DNA of 64,000 nucleotides. Source: Candidatus Westeberhardia cardiocondylae. GTDB taxonomy: Bacteria > Pseudomonadota > Gammaproteobacteria > Enterobacterales > Enterobacteriaceae. The position numbers were made by a program, and so were the translations under genes. Below the pieces are notes generated by a model that searched no databases, had not been told where the DNA came from, and worked only from the letters and a program-made list of their open reading frames with translations. The stretch covers positions 62,001-126,000 of the forward strand of contig JABYQC010000001.1 of NCBI GenBank assembly GCA_024648765.1. Direction: 5' to 3'. Every line of letters begins with the position of its first letter. Position 1 is the stretch's first letter. Positions 30,403 to 41,668 of this stretch are shown here, in pieces.

Positions 30403-30909
30403 ATGATATCTACTGGTGACTCTACTTCTATTGAATTAAAAGAAAAATTAATTTTTGTGAATCGTGTTTCTAAAACTGTGAAAGGTGGTCGTGTTTTCAG
30501 TTTTACTGCTTTAACTGCAGTAGGAAATGGTCATGGAAAAGTTGGGGTTGGATATGGAAAAGCTCGAGAGGTTCCATTGGCGATTCAAAAAGCTATGGAG
30601 AAGGCTCGTAGAAATATGATTACGGTTGTTCTTAATAATGATAGTACTTTACAGTATCCAATTTATGGGATACATGTAAAATCTCGTGTATTTATGAAAC
30701 CAGCGCATGGAGGTACTGGTATTATTGCTGGTGGCGCTATGCGTTCTATTTTGGAAGTTGCAGGCATACGAAATGTTTTGGCTAAGACATATGGTTCTAC
30801 GAATCCCATTAACGTTGTTCGTGCTACCATGAAGGCTTTAGGTGGTATGCAATCTTTTTCTGCTATTGCTGCTAAAAGGGGTAAATGTATTAAAGATATT
30901 TTGGAGTAA
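30403..30909 (+). CDS. rpsE: 30S ribosomal protein S5
   Basis: The protein has 168 residues from ATG 30403 (E. coli 167), with GAGGGA (30394-30399) as ribosome binding site. The longer frame starts at an unsupported TTG. S5 controls decoding fidelity and mRNA entry. [41 protein letters not shown] and [14 protein letters not shown]-like segments are intact, including the double-stranded-RNA-binding-type fold. Confidence 0.97.
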   Translation: MISTGDSTSIELKEKLIFVNRVSKTVKGGRVFSFTALTAVGNGHGKVGVGYGKAREVPLAIQKAMEKARRNMITVVLNNDSTLQYPIYGIHVKSRVFMKPAHGGTGIIAGGAMRSILEVAGIRNVLAKTYGSTNPINVVRATMKALGGMQSFSAIAAKRGKCIKDILE

Positions 30910-30924
30910 AATTAGAAAGTGTCT

Positions 30925-31110
30925 ATGAAAGAAAAAATGAAAAACATTAGAATTATGCAAAGAAGAAGTTCTATAGGAATATTGCCAAAGCATAAATTTA
31001 CGTTGATTGGTTTGGGTTTACGAAATATTGGTCATATTGTTATTAGAAAGGATACATGCGCGATAAGAGGAATGGTACGCATGGTGTCGCATTTAGTCAA
31101 AATTTTATAG
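30925..31110 (+). CDS. rpmD: 50S ribosomal protein L30
   Basis: The protein has about 61 residues (E. coli 59). The start is uncertain: GTG 30919, ATG 30925 and ATG 30937 are all in frame, and homology begins around [13 protein letters not shown]. The conserved core [18 protein letters not shown] and the DTCAIRGMV segment identify it. Standard spc position between rpsE and rplO. Confidence 0.92.
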   Translation: MKEKMKNIRIMQRRSSIGILPKHKFTLIGLGLRNIGHIVIRKDTCAIRGMVRMVSHLVKIL

Positions 31111-31119
31111 GTTTTAAAA

Positions 31120-31560
31120 ATGTATTTAAATAATTTTGTTGTATCTCATGATGGTAGTAAAAGATATTCTAGACGTTTAGGTAGAGGGATTGGTTCTGGT
31201 AGAGGTAAAACTTGTGGGCGTGGACATAAAGGACAAAAATCTCGTTCTGGTGTTAGTGTTCGTAGAAATTTCGAGGGAGGGCAAAGTTCTTTATATCGTC
31301 GATTGCCTAAGTTTGGTTTTGTGTCTAAAAAGTCTTTGTTAACTGCGGAGGTGCGTTTGTCTGAGCTAAAATATATTAGAAGTAATATTATTGATGTTTA
31401 TCAATTGAAAGTCTTTAATATTATTTCTAAAAATATAAAATTTGTAAAATTAATATTATCTGGAAGCATTGATCGTCCTATTATTGTGCGTGGTTTACGT
31501 GTTTCTAAAGGTGCTTGTATTGCTATTAAACGTGTTGGTGGTATAGTTGAGGATAAATAA
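31120..31560 (+). CDS. rplO: 50S ribosomal protein L15
   Basis: The protein has 146 residues (E. coli 144). The Gly/Arg-rich N-terminal extension [24 protein letters not shown], which penetrates 23S rRNA, and [16 protein letters not shown] are conserved. L15 is a late assembly organiser. The stop is one base away from the secY start, suggesting translational coupling. Confidence 0.97.
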   Translation: MYLNNFVVSHDGSKRYSRRLGRGIGSGRGKTCGRGHKGQKSRSGVSVRRNFEGGQSSLYRRLPKFGFVSKKSLLTAEVRLSELKYIRSNIIDVYQLKVFNIISKNIKFVKLILSGSIDRPIIVRGLRVSKGACIAIKRVGGIVEDK

Positions 31561-31561
31561 A

Positions 31562-32905
31562 ATGATGTTTAATAAAAAGACAAGATTTGGTGGGATAGAG
31601 TTTCAAAGTTCTGTAGATGGTTATAGAGAGTTAAAAAAAAGATTGGTATATGTTGTTGTATCTTTGATTGTTTTTCGTTTTGGTTCTTTTATTCCAATAC
31701 CTGGAATTGATACTATGCGACTTGCAAGATTTCTTGCGTACCAGAAGGGTACGGTAATGGATATGTTTAATATGTTTTCTGGAGGAGCATTAAGTAGGGC
31801 TTCTATTTTTTCTTTGGGGATTATACCATACATTTCTGCTTCTATTGTAGTCCAGTTATTAACGGTTATTCATCCATTTTTTATAGAAATTAAGAAGGAA
31901 GGTGGTGAATTAGGTAAAAAAAAGATTAATCAATATACTGGTTATTTTACTTTAATATTATGTATTTTGCAATCTATTGGTATTGCTTTGGCTTTACCTA
32001 GAATTCCAGAAATAAAGGATTTGATAATTAATCCAGGGATACTTTTTTATGTAACGACAGTGGTAAGTTTGGTATGTGGTACAATATTTCTTATGTGGTT
32101 AGGTGGGAAAATTACTGAAAAAGGTATAGGAAATGGGGTTTCTATTATTATTTTTTCTGGTATAGTAGCGGGTTTACCTACTGCAGTGAGTGAGACTGTA
32201 GCGCAGGTTCGTAGTGGTGATTTGCATTTTTTTGTTTTGTTTTTTGTGATATGTTTTATGTTTGTAGTAACTTTTTTTGTTGTTTTTTTTGAGAGAGGAC
32301 AACGGTGTATTATTGTAAATTATGCTAAACGTCAACAGGGTCGCAGAATATATTCTGCGCATAGTACATATCTTCCATTAAAGATAAATATGTCTGGGGT
32401 TATTCCTGCGGTTTTTGCTTCGAGTGTTATGTTATTTCCTTCTACTCTGTTATCTTGGTTGAGTAATAGTATGGAATGCAAGTGGTTACATGTTGTTTCT
32501 TTGTATTTGCAACCTGGTAGGATCATTTATCTTTTATTGTATTCTATTGCGATTGTTTTTTTTTGTTTTTTTTACACAGCATTGGTGTTTAGTGCTCGTG
32601 AGACAGCAGATAATTTAAAAAAATCTGGGGCTTTTGTTTATGGTGTTCGTCCAGGAGAGCAAACAGCAAAGTATATTAATGCAATTATGTTGAAATTAAC
32701 TGTTATTGGTTCTATGTATATTACTTTTGTTTGTTTGATTCCTGAGGTTATGAGATTTTTTGTAAAAGTTCCATTTTATTTTGGTGGTACTTCGTTATTG
32801 ATTGTAGTGGTTGTTATTATAGAGTTTATTGGGCAAATTCAAAGTTTAATGATGTCTAGTCAATATGAAAGTTTATTAAAAAAGGTAAATTTGAAGAAAA
32901 AATAA
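31562..32905 (+). CDS. secY: protein translocase channel subunit SecY
   Basis: SecY forms the inner-membrane export channel with SecE. The product has 447 residues (E. coli 443) starting at ATG 31562, two bases after the rplO stop (a second ATG follows immediately). Ten transmembrane segments are recognisable. Signature segments are [36 protein letters not shown] (plug and TM2), the cytoplasmic loop [19 protein letters not shown] and the C-terminal [16 protein letters not shown]. The SecA-binding loop arginine ([10 protein letters not shown]) is intact. The first residues before the family start are Lys/Phe-rich. It is retained with secE in the same window, so Sec-dependent membrane insertion continues. 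Confidence 0.98.
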   Translation: MMFNKKTRFGGIEFQSSVDGYRELKKRLVYVVVSLIVFRFGSFIPIPGIDTMRLARFLAYQKGTVMDMFNMFSGGALSRASIFSLGIIPYISASIVVQLLTVIHPFFIEIKKEGGELGKKKINQYTGYFTLILCILQSIGIALALPRIPEIKDLIINPGILFYVTTVVSLVCGTIFLMWLGGKITEKGIGNGVSIIIFSGIVAGLPTAVSETVAQVRSGDLHFFVLFFVICFMFVVTFFVVFFERGQRCIIVNYAKRQQGRRIYSAHSTYLPLKINMSGVIPAVFASSVMLFPSTLLSWLSNSMECKWLHVVSLYLQPGRIIYLLLYSIAIVFFCFFYTALVFSARETADNLKKSGAFVYGVRPGEQTAKYINAIMLKLTVIGSMYITFVCLIPEVMRFFVKVPFYFGGTSLLIVVVVIIEFIGQIQSLMMSSQYESLLKKVNLKKK

Positions 32906-32950
32906 TTTTATTGGATGTTTATAAAATTTTAATAAAATAATAGGTTATTT

Positions 32951-33067
32951 ATGAAAGTGCGTACTTCTATTAAGAAATTGTGTAGAAATTGTATAATTGT
33001 TAAAAGATATGGTGTGATTCGTGTGATATGTTTAAATAATCCTAGACATAAGCAAAGACAGGGATAG
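32951..33067 (+). CDS. rpmJ: 50S ribosomal protein L36
   Basis: A 38-codon gene, exactly the E. coli length, between secY and rpsM as in the enterobacterial spc operon. The translation begins [14 protein letters not shown] and ends RHKQRQG. The zinc ligands Cys11, Cys14, Cys27 and His33 are all present, so this is the zinc-binding form. It is easily missed because it is so short. Confidence 0.97.
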   Translation: MKVRTSIKKLCRNCIIVKRYGVIRVICLNNPRHKQRQG

Positions 33068-33188
33068 AGGAGTGAGTTGAAGAAAAAAAGGAAAGTATAA
33101 AATATTGGTATGTTATTTTGTATATGTTAACATTGTATGTATTATTTTTTTAAAAATTTTTATTTGATAATGAAGGAAGGGGTAAATT

Positions 33189-33545
33189 TTGATTCGTATA
33201 GCTGGAGTTAATATTCCTGATCATAAAAATGTTTTTATTGGGTTAACTATGATATATGGCATTGGAAGGTCTCGTTCTAGGAAATTGTGTGCTTCTGTAG
33301 GTATTGTTGAGCATACTAAGTTTCAAGCATTATCTAGTAAGCAAATGGATTTGTTACGAAATTTAGTTGGGGGTTTTGTTACTGAAGGGGATTTACGTAG
33401 ACAAGTGACTTTAAATATTAAGCGGTTGATAGATTTAGGGGTTTATCGAGGGTTGCGTCATCGTAAAAATCTTCCAGTGCGTGGACAACGTACTAAAACA
33501 AATGCTCGTACTCGTAAAGGACCTCGTAAATTGATTGGTAAGTAA
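33189..33545 (+). CDS. rpsM: 30S ribosomal protein S13 (TTG start)
   Basis: The 118 residues equal E. coli S13. Translation must begin at TTG 33189, reading [14 protein letters not shown] in place of E. coli MARIAGINIPDHKH. The nearby ATG at 33170 is out of frame. AAGGAAGG (33173-33180) gives a strong ribosome binding site. S13 contacts the P-site tRNA and 50S. The basic C-terminal [20 protein letters not shown] is conserved. First gene of the alpha operon. Confidence 0.96.
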   Translation: MIRIAGVNIPDHKNVFIGLTMIYGIGRSRSRKLCASVGIVEHTKFQALSSKQMDLLRNLVGGFVTEGDLRRQVTLNIKRLIDLGVYRGLRHRKNLPVRGQRTKTNARTRKGPRKLIGK

Positions 33546-33600
33546 AAGAGAGAGTGAAGAATAAATTTTGATGTTTTAATTTTTATTAAAAGAGTTTATT

Positions 33601-34002
33601 ATGGTTAAAATAAAATCTATGCGTAGTGTTTCTTCTCGTAAGAATATTAAAAGAAAAGTTTCAGATGGTATTGCTCATATTCATGCTTCGTTTAATAATA
33701 CTATTATTACGGTGACTGATCTTCAAGGAAATACTTTGGGATGGGCTACTTCTGGTTATTCTGGATTTAAAGGTTCCAGAAAATCTACTCCATTTGCGGC
33801 ACAAGTTGCAGTGGAGCGTTGTGTTGAATTGATTAAAGCATATGAAATTAAAAATTTGGAGGTTATGGTGAAGGGTCCAGGACCAGGAAGAGAATCTAGC
33901 ATTCGTGCTTTGAATGCAGCTGGTTTTCGTATTTTGAATATTATCGATGTTACTCCTATTCCTCATAATGGTTGTCGTCCTCCTAAGAAGCGTAGAGTAT
34001 AA
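33601..34002 (+). CDS. rpsK: 30S ribosomal protein S11
   Basis: The protein has 133 residues (E. coli 129). [19 protein letters not shown] and [20 protein letters not shown] are nearly identical to the family, and the C-terminal [12 protein letters not shown] is perfect. It forms the mRNA exit platform with S7. Alpha operon order is preserved. Confidence 0.98.
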   Translation: MVKIKSMRSVSSRKNIKRKVSDGIAHIHASFNNTIITVTDLQGNTLGWATSGYSGFKGSRKSTPFAAQVAVERCVELIKAYEIKNLEVMVKGPGPGRESSIRALNAAGFRILNIIDVTPIPHNGCRPPKKRRV

Positions 34003-34066
34003 GATAATGTTATGTGTTTTTTGTATTTTGTGAAAATCATAAATAATGTAATAAGAGATGAAAATT

Positions 34067-34690
34067 ATGGCGAGATATTTGGGTCCTAAGTTGAAATTGA
34101 GTAGAAGAGAAGGAACGGATTTATTTTTGAAATCTGGAGTTCGTCCTATTGAGTCTAAATGTAAAATTGATCAGTTTCCGGGTAAATCTAAGATGTATCA
34201 TAAGTTTCGTTTGTCCGATTATGGGTTGCAGCTTAGGGAAAAACAGAAAGTTCGTCGTATATATGGAATTTTGGAGAGACAGTTTAAAAAATATTATAAA
34301 AAAGCAAGTAGATCCAGGGGTAATACTGGGGAAAATCTTTTGCAATTATTAGAATGTCGTTTGGATAACCTTGTATATAGAATGGGTTTTGGTGTTACTC
34401 GTTCGGAATCTCGTCAGTTGGTTAATCATAAGGCTATTATGGTGAACAATAGTGTAGTTAATATTGCTTCTTATTCTGTTAAAATGAATGATTTTATTAG
34501 TGTTGCTGAAAAAGCGAAAAAACAATTGCGTATTTCTTCTTCTTTATCTTTATCGGAAAAAAGAGAAAAGTGTATGTGGATTGAAGTTGATTCTGTAAGT
34601 ATGCGAGGTTTTTTGAAATATATTCCAAAACGTTCAGATTTTTTATTAGATATTGATGAAAATTTAATTGTGGAACTTTATTCAAAGTAG
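34067..34690 (+). CDS. rpsD: 30S ribosomal protein S4
   Basis: The protein has 207 residues from ATG 34067 ([20 protein letters not shown]), against 206 in E. coli. The ATG at 34058 is directly behind the AAGAGA ribosome binding site and less likely. S4 nucleates 30S assembly, and in E. coli it represses the alpha operon and acts in rRNA antitermination. Conserved [19 protein letters not shown] and [25 protein letters not shown] (S4 domain). The last part lies just before rpoA, which begins about 50 bp downstream. Confidence 0.97.
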   Translation: MARYLGPKLKLSRREGTDLFLKSGVRPIESKCKIDQFPGKSKMYHKFRLSDYGLQLREKQKVRRIYGILERQFKKYYKKASRSRGNTGENLLQLLECRLDNLVYRMGFGVTRSESRQLVNHKAIMVNNSVVNIASYSVKMNDFISVAEKAKKQLRISSSLSLSEKREKCMWIEVDSVSMRGFLKYIPKRSDFLLDIDENLIVELYSK

Positions 34691-34739
34691 TTTTTATAAA
34701 AATTTATTATATTATATTAAAAATGATAGGTATTGCGCA

Positions 34740-35741
34740 ATGTGTAGTTTTTTTACTAAATTTTTAAAACCTAGATTGGTGGATGTACAAAAGATTACTT
34801 CTTGTCGTTCTAAGGTGACTCTTGAACCTTTGGAACGTGGATTTGGTCATACATTAGGTAATGCATTACGTCGTATTTTGTTGTCTTCAATACCTGGATT
34901 TGCTGTAACAGAAGTTGAGATTGATGGTATATTACATGAGTATAGTACAAAACCTGGTGTACAAGAAGATATTCTAGATATTTTACTTAATTTAAAAGGA
35001 TTAGCGATAAAAGTGCATAGTCAGTCAAAAAATCAAGCGACTTTGTTTTTAAATAAAAGTGGTGTAGGACCTGTTTTGGCGGAAGATATTATATGTGATG
35101 ATGATATAGAAATTGTTAATTTACAGCATGTGTTATGTAATTTAACGGATGATAATGTGTCTATTAAAATGAATATTAAGATACAGAAAGGCCGCGGTTA
35201 TGTTCCTGCCTCTTCTAAGTTTATGGATGGAACAAAAGATTTGGATCGTTCCATTAATTGTTTGTTGATAGATGCTTGTTATACTCCTATTACAAGGGTA
35301 ATGTATACTGTTGAGGCTGCTCGTGTTGAGCAGAGAACAGATTTGGATAAATTAGTTATTGATATGGAGACCAATGGTACTATTGATCCAGAGGAAGCTA
35401 TACGTTGTGCAGCTACTATTTTATCTGAGCAATTGGAAGCATTCATTGATTTGCGTCATGTTTATCAACCAGAGATTAAGGAAGAGAAACCAAAATTTGA
35501 TCCTATTTTGTTGCGACCAGTTGATGATTTGGAATTAACTGTTCGTTCTGCTAATTGTTTGAAGGCTGAAAGCATTCATTACATTGGAGATCTTGTGCAA
35601 AAAACAGAGATTGAGTTATTAAAAACTCCTAATTTAGGAAAAAAATCTCTTACTGAAATCAAGGATGTTTTGGCTGCTAGAAAATTAACTTTGGGTACTC
35701 GTCTTGATGATTGGCCTCCGATAAATGTTGATAAAAAATAA
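34740..35741 (+). CDS. rpoA: DNA-directed RNA polymerase subunit alpha
   Basis: The product has 333 residues from ATG 34740 ([15 protein letters not shown]), against 329 in E. coli. The open frame extends upstream into rpsD without homology. The N-terminal dimerisation domain shows [20 protein letters not shown] and [23 protein letters not shown]. The C-terminal domain keeps [18 protein letters not shown], including the arginine that contacts UP-element DNA and activators (E. coli Arg265), and [16 protein letters not shown]-rich UP elements therefore probably still matter. Alpha operon position between rpsD and rplQ. Confidence 0.98.
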   Translation: MCSFFTKFLKPRLVDVQKITSCRSKVTLEPLERGFGHTLGNALRRILLSSIPGFAVTEVEIDGILHEYSTKPGVQEDILDILLNLKGLAIKVHSQSKNQATLFLNKSGVGPVLAEDIICDDDIEIVNLQHVLCNLTDDNVSIKMNIKIQKGRGYVPASSKFMDGTKDLDRSINCLLIDACYTPITRVMYTVEAARVEQRTDLDKLVIDMETNGTIDPEEAIRCAATILSEQLEAFIDLRHVYQPEIKEEKPKFDPILLRPVDDLELTVRSANCLKAESIHYIGDLVQKTEIELLKTPNLGKKSLTEIKDVLAARKLTLGTRLDDWPPINVDKK

Positions 35742-35780
35742 TTTTTATTTATGTTTTTATGTTTTTTGTGGGGTGTATTG

Positions 35781-36167
35781 ATGGGATGTTTTTATCATAG
35801 TGCTGGTCGTAGAAAATTAAATAGAAAGGTTAGTCATTGTCGTTCTATGTTTAGGAATATGGTGGTTTCTTTGGTTTTTTATGAGTTTATTAAAACTACT
35901 TTGCCAAAAGCAAAGGAATTGCGTTGTATTGTGGAGCCATTGATTACTATTGCAAAAATTGATAGTGTTTCAAATCGTAGAAGAGTATTTTCATATATTC
36001 GTAATAATAAAATTGTGAACAAGATTTTTATTGATTTAGCTCCAAGGTTTTTTGATAAACCTGGAGGTTACTTGTGTATAGTGAAGTGTGGATTTCGTGT
36101 TGGAGATAAGGCTCCTGTAGCTTTTGTTAAATTTGTGGAAAGTGTGAACAAATTTGTGGTTAAATAA
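35781..36167 (+). CDS. rplQ: 50S ribosomal protein L17
   Basis: The protein has 128 residues from ATG 35781 (E. coli 127), with GGGG at 35770-35773. The longer frame from 35751 adds only hydrophobic residues. RKLNRKVSHCRSMFRNM and IKTTLPKAKELRCIVEPLI are conserved. It ends the alpha operon and is convergent with groL. Its TAA stop (36165-36167) overlaps the A-tract that serves as U-tract of the groL terminator on the other strand. Confidence 0.96.
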   Translation: MGCFYHSAGRRKLNRKVSHCRSMFRNMVVSLVFYEFIKTTLPKAKELRCIVEPLITIAKIDSVSNRRRVFSYIRNNKIVNKIFIDLAPRFFDKPGGYLCIVKCGFRVGDKAPVAFVKFVESVNKFVVK

Positions 36168-36196
36168 AAAAATTCCCCGACAAGGGAATCGGGGAA
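36166..36196 (-). terminator. Rho-independent terminator of groSL
   Basis: An 8-bp perfect stem, TTCCCCGA (36173-36180) with TCGGGGAA (36189-36196), and an 8-nt loop. On the minus strand it is followed directly by seven T residues (rc of 36166-36172), a classical intrinsic terminator for groL, whose stop is about 65 bp upstream. On the plus strand no T-run follows, so it would terminate rplQ transcripts only weakly. Such a G/C stem stands out strongly in this AT-rich sequence. Confidence 0.88.
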
Positions 36197-36262
36197 AATA
36201 AGAACAGCGAAATGGTTTATTGTATTTTTTATTAGAGATTAAGAAGAAATTACAAACTTCTT

Positions 36263-37951
<1,689 letters not shown>

Positions 37952-37962
37952 TTATATGATGA

Positions 37963-38256
37963 CTATTCTTCTATGATAGCAAGGATATCGCTTTCAGACA
38001 TAATAAGTACTTCCTCGTTATCAATTTTTTCTGTTTTTACACCATATCCGTCATTAAAAATTATGGTATCACCAATTTTAACATCTAGTGGTTTTGTTTC
38101 TCCATTATCTAGGATACGACCACAACCAACTGCTAATACTTTTCCTCTAGTTGATTTTCCTGCTGCAGAACCGGTAAGTACTATACCACCCGCAGATTTT
38201 GTTTCTATTTCTTTTCTTTTTATAATTACGCGATCATGTAACGGACGAATTTTCAT
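37963..38256 (-). CDS. groS: 10 kDa co-chaperonin GroES
   Basis: The 97 residues equal E. coli Gro[29 protein letters not shown] includes the mobile loop ([12 protein letters not shown]), and the C-terminus ends [10 protein letters not shown]. GroES caps GroEL. Ribosome binding site AGGAG (minus strand, 38264-38268). It is the first gene of the operon. The sigma-32 promoter lies more than 300 bp upstream, an unusually long leader. Confidence 0.98.
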   Translation of the reverse strand: MKIRPLHDRVIIKRKEIETKSAGGIVLTGSAAGKSTRGKVLAVGCGRILDNGETKPLDVKIGDTIIFNDGYGVKTEKIDNEEVLIMSESDILAIIEE

Positions 38257-38987
38257 AAATTACTCCTAAATTTATAAATTTTGTATTAGGTTACTGAATA
38301 CTATTTGTTATTTTATATTCATATTTTTTGTTTATTATACCGTAATAAAAATTTATTTTTTTAGTTTTTATAAAATTTTTTTTTATGTTAAATACAACAT
38401 ATTTTATGGAATAGTTCTTAATAAAATTTTGCATAATTTACTGTTGTATAAAATTATTTTATATTTTAAAGTATATTTAAATTTCATAGAATTTATTTTT
38501 ATACTTTATATTTCAAAGAACTTTTATATATAGATATTGAGTGGTGATAATATTAAAGTTCAACATAATTAGCACCAATCTAATGAATGGGGGCATTCAT
38601 AAAGGTTTCAAGGGGTGGGTGATTTTTTTTGTTAAATAAAATTCGTAGAAATTAAATATTTTTTAATTATGTCTAATTGTATTACGATTTTTCGGTATAT
38701 AGTGTGTTGTGAGCAGAATTATATTTGATTGTTGTTTTTGGTGTATGTGGTTATAATTTGTTGATTAAATTGTGAAAGAATTTGTGTGTTTTTCATATTG
38801 TGGTATTTTGTTAGAATAGTTGTTTTATGTTGTATATATTGATTATGTGAAGTATTTATGTATATGATGAAGAAATTTATTACGTTTATATAGTTTTGTA
38901 TTTATTGTTATTTTATATGAGTGTTTGTTTAATTTTGTTGTTTCAGATCTTGTGTTATTATGTTTGTTTTATTTTTGTTTGTTTTGT
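38257..38987. other. groSL leader and promoter region, then spacer to yicC (about 730 bp)
   Basis: The first 330 bp upstream of groS form an A/T-rich leader if the sigma-32 promoter at 38587-38612 is used. A minus-strand TATAAT (38339-38334) could be a nearer vegetative -10, but without a matching -35. Beyond the promoter, 38620-38987 holds no recognisable gene. Confidence 0.6.
38587..38612 (-). promoter_or_regulatory. sigma-32 heat-shock promoter of groSL
   Basis: On the minus strand the sequence reads CTTGAAA (38612-38606), a 13-bp spacer, then CCCCAT (38592-38587). Both elements match the sigma-32 consensus perfectly and the spacing lies within the known range. The C/G-rich elements are conspicuous in DNA otherwise almost free of C on this side. 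Transcription would start near 38580. This implies that a heat-shock sigma factor (rpoH, not in this window) is or recently was functional. Confidence 0.9.
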
Positions 38988-39860
38988 TTATTCTATATGT
39001 TGTATTATTTTTTGCATTTTTTTAATGAGAGTTTTTAATTTTTTGGATTTTTTTATTATGTAGATGTGGAATATTTTAGAGGTTATTTTGTGTATTTCTT
39101 GTGTACATTTTTGTAAAATTGGATTTAGTTGATAATTCATAGTATGTGTTTTTAGTATCATATTATGTATTTTTTGAATATGTGTTTCTAAATGATTGAG
39201 TTCTTTGGTAATGTTTATTTTTTGTAGAAAAATAATTTTTTCTTGTTCTAATTTTTCATTGTTTATATGTTGGTTTTTTATTTTTATTTGATTCAAGAGA
39301 ATTTTTTTTTGTGTTATTAATAAGTTTGGTAATGTTTTGTTTATTTTTGTTATTTCTTTTGCTATGTTATATAAGTGTTTTTGAATTTTTTTTTTTAATT
39401 TGTTGCCTTGTTTTTTTTTATTTTGTATAAATTTGTTGAATGTTTTGTTAAATGAAATTAATAGTATGTTGTATATAGTGTTGATGTTTTTTTCTTTTTT
39501 TTGTGTTATGATTCCTGGCCATTGTAAAAATTTTAGTATGTCAATAGTGCCTTCTGGATTGTGTTTTTTTATCCATTGTATGAAATATGTTAGTTTTTTT
39601 GCTAATTTTTTGTTTAAAATGAGCTTTTCGTTTTTTTTGTTATCATAGTAATTAATTAGAAATAAATTGCATTCTATTTTTCCTCTGAATATTTTTGAGT
39701 ATATTGTTTTTTGGATTTTTTGTTTAAGATTGTAGAATGTTTTAGGTAGTTGTATATGTATTGTTAAGAAATTTTGTTTGGTTGATTTTATTTCCCATAA
39801 GATTTTGCCCCATGTTTTTTCAATTTTGTATTGGGCATATGCAGTTACACTATAAATCAC
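38988..39860 (-). CDS. yicC: YicC/YloC-family endoribonuclease, eroded conserved residues
   Basis: The 290-residue product aligns over its length with YicC (E. coli 287): MIYSVTAYAQ at the N-terminus, FRGKIECNL, ILNKKLAKKL, ILKFLQWPGI, LEQEKIIFLQKINITKELNHLETH and the C-terminal LKTLIKKMQKIIQHIE. YicC proteins are RNases, implicated in small-RNA turnover. Several family hallmarks are gone: N-terminal SVNxR reads STKQN at 26-30, and the C-terminal GRRLDFxxQEFNRE-type segment reads MNYQLNPILQKCTQE (241-255). What is seen is an intact frame with lost conserved residues. The inference is relaxed selection or an incipient pseudogene. Composition is extremely Lys/Ile/Asn-rich. It is isolated, upstream of and co-oriented with groSL. 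Confidence 0.85.
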   Translation of the reverse strand: MIYSVTAYAQYKIEKTWGKILWEIKSTKQNFLTIHIQLPKTFYNLKQKIQKTIYSKIFRGKIECNLFLINYYDNKKNEKLILNKKLAKKLTYFIQWIKKHNPEGTIDILKFLQWPGIITQKKEKNINTIYNILLISFNKTFNKFIQNKKKQGNKLKKKIQKHLYNIAKEITKINKTLPNLLITQKKILLNQIKIKNQHINNEKLEQEKIIFLQKINITKELNHLETHIQKIHNMILKTHTMNYQLNPILQKCTQEIHKITSKIFHIYIIKKSKKLKTLIKKMQKIIQHIE

Positions 39861-41561
39861 AGTATTTTTTCCTCAAGTATATGTATATTGTATATGTGTG
39901 TTGTTTATTTCATATTTTTTGGAAGAATATTGTTGTAGGGATGTTTGGTATAGATTGAATATTTTTTGTAATTTTCTATAGGATTTTTTGATGTTTTCTT
40001 ATAATTATACATATATTATGATATGTGAAGAAATGATTATTTTAGTGTTTTTTTGAGTCTATTTGTGTGTTTGGAATGTTTTATATTGATTTGTTGGTGT
40101 TTCTGTTATAGTTAATTGTATAGTTTTATTGTAGTATTTTTATTGGAAAAATTTTATTTTGGTGGTGTAGAATAATTTATTTTAGTGATTTTTGCATTAT
40201 TTTTATATGATAGAAATATGCTTATATTTATTTTCGTGTTGTTGTGATGTCATAAATTATTATACTTGATAAGTAATGGGTTATTATATTGGTTAATAAA
40301 AATTTTGTTTTTATGTGGTTTAATTGTATATATGTTTTTGTGTTTTTGGTTTATTGTTATTTTGGTATTATTTGTGGGATTTAGATATTTTTATATGCAA
40401 ATAAAGTGGTTTGAGAAATGTTATTTATGTGGATATTGAATAGAATTTGTGGATAACATTGTTTAGTATGATGATATTCGTAATATGAAGGTGTCATTTT
40501 GAGAGTTTTTTGATGTATTATAAGAAATTTTCATACAATAAAATTAGTTTGTGTTTTTTGTATAGATTTTAATATTCTCTTAGAGATTATTAATATATTG
40601 ATAAGTTTTTATATATTTTTCATGTGAAATTAATGTGTCAGTTATTTTTGCAAGTGTTAGCATATTGTGTAAAGTGGTATTATGTTTTTTAGATTTTGTG
40701 TTTTTTGATTTTTGTCATTAGGTATTATTGTATTAATTTTTGTTATTGTTGTGGTATGAGTTTTTTGTGTGATGCAATATAGATTAATTTGAGATTTTTG
40801 TTATTTGTATAATGTTGAGAGTATTTGGAAATTGTGAAAATATTTTATATGGATTTTTATTTATATTGGTTATTTTAGTAATGTGATGTTTAATTTTGAT
40901 GTTTTTTGAAATTTTTATTTTTGGAATTTTTTCGTTTTTATATATTTTTTGTATTTAGTATATTTTGTATGATTTGTATACATTATTAATTTGTAAGTAT
41001 TGTAATAATTGTTGGCAGTTATTGAAATTATATTTGGTATTATGGTGTTTTCTGTAAGAATTGTATTATTTTATGTTTGATGATGTTTATATTGGGTGGT
41101 TGTATAAGTAGTATATGTTTTGTGATGAAGTTTGTTGATTGTTGTGGTGGTATTTTTTTTGAGTTTTTTGTGAAAAATATGTTTGTGAATTTTGTAATAT
41201 AAATTTTGGTAAAATTGTATGGTGTGTGGTTGTGTGTAATTTATGATATCTGTATATATCATAGATGCAAAATTTTTGTTTTATATAGAGTAATTATCAT
41301 GTATTACGATTGTTGTATTAAATAATGATTTTTATGTTGTTTTAAATTTTTATATTATGTGATTATGCATTGCAAGTATTATTATATATATATATTTATT
41401 TTTATATTTTAATGTTTTTGTGTTTATGTAATATATATTTATTATGTGTTGTGGTAAATTTTATTAAGTAGTTTTTATATAGTGGTATTGTTGTGATTTT
41501 GTGTGTATGTGTTTTAGTATTTATTTTGGTGTTTTCTATATATAGAGAAGTTTATAATAAC
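39861..41561. other. largest non-coding desert, yicC-rpsL (about 1.7 kb)
   Basis: No protein gene, tRNA or structured RNA could be supported. Plus-strand text is T/G/A with scarce C. It contains one exact DnaA-box match on the reverse strand (40448-40456) and a near match 20 bp before it, plus an 8-bp inverted repeat with 6-bp spacer at 41242-41263; none is significant on this background. In enterobacteria tusBCD and other genes precede rpsL; these are gone. The small minus-strand frame at 41071-41262 is low complexity. Confidence 0.6.
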
Positions 41562-41590
41562 TTGACAAATGGTATTTTTTCGGATATTTT
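41562..41590 (+). promoter_or_regulatory. str operon promoter (rpsL)
   Basis: Perfect -35 TTGACA (41562-41567), 17-bp spacer, -10 TATTTT (41585-41590). Transcription would start about 70 bp before rpsL, comparable to the E. coli str operon arrangement. TTGACA contains a C and is rare in this intergenic text, which adds weight. Confidence 0.78.
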
Positions 41591-41668
41591 GTTTCATATT
41601 GGATGTATAATGTTGAATATAGCGCTGGATTCTTGGTTTTTTTGAAATTGACACTTTGGAATTGTAAT

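Noticed and set aside
40428-40456. One exact DnaA box (reverse strand, 40448-40456) and one near match 20 bp upstream in the large desert, suggesting an origin of replication
   Set aside because: T/G-rich background readily produces this 9-mer; a similar near match occurs at 388-396; strand skew does not change sign here; no 13-mer repeats, gidA/mnmG or dnaA genes nearby.
41071-41262. 63-codon minus-strand open frame
   Set aside because: Repetitive Thr/His/Tyr/Lys content from biased composition; no homology recognised.
41242-41263. 8-bp inverted repeat with 6-bp spacer (TATGATAT / ATATCATA)
   Set aside because: Made only of A/T plus one G-C pair per arm; expected frequently in AT-rich DNA; no T-run or operator context.
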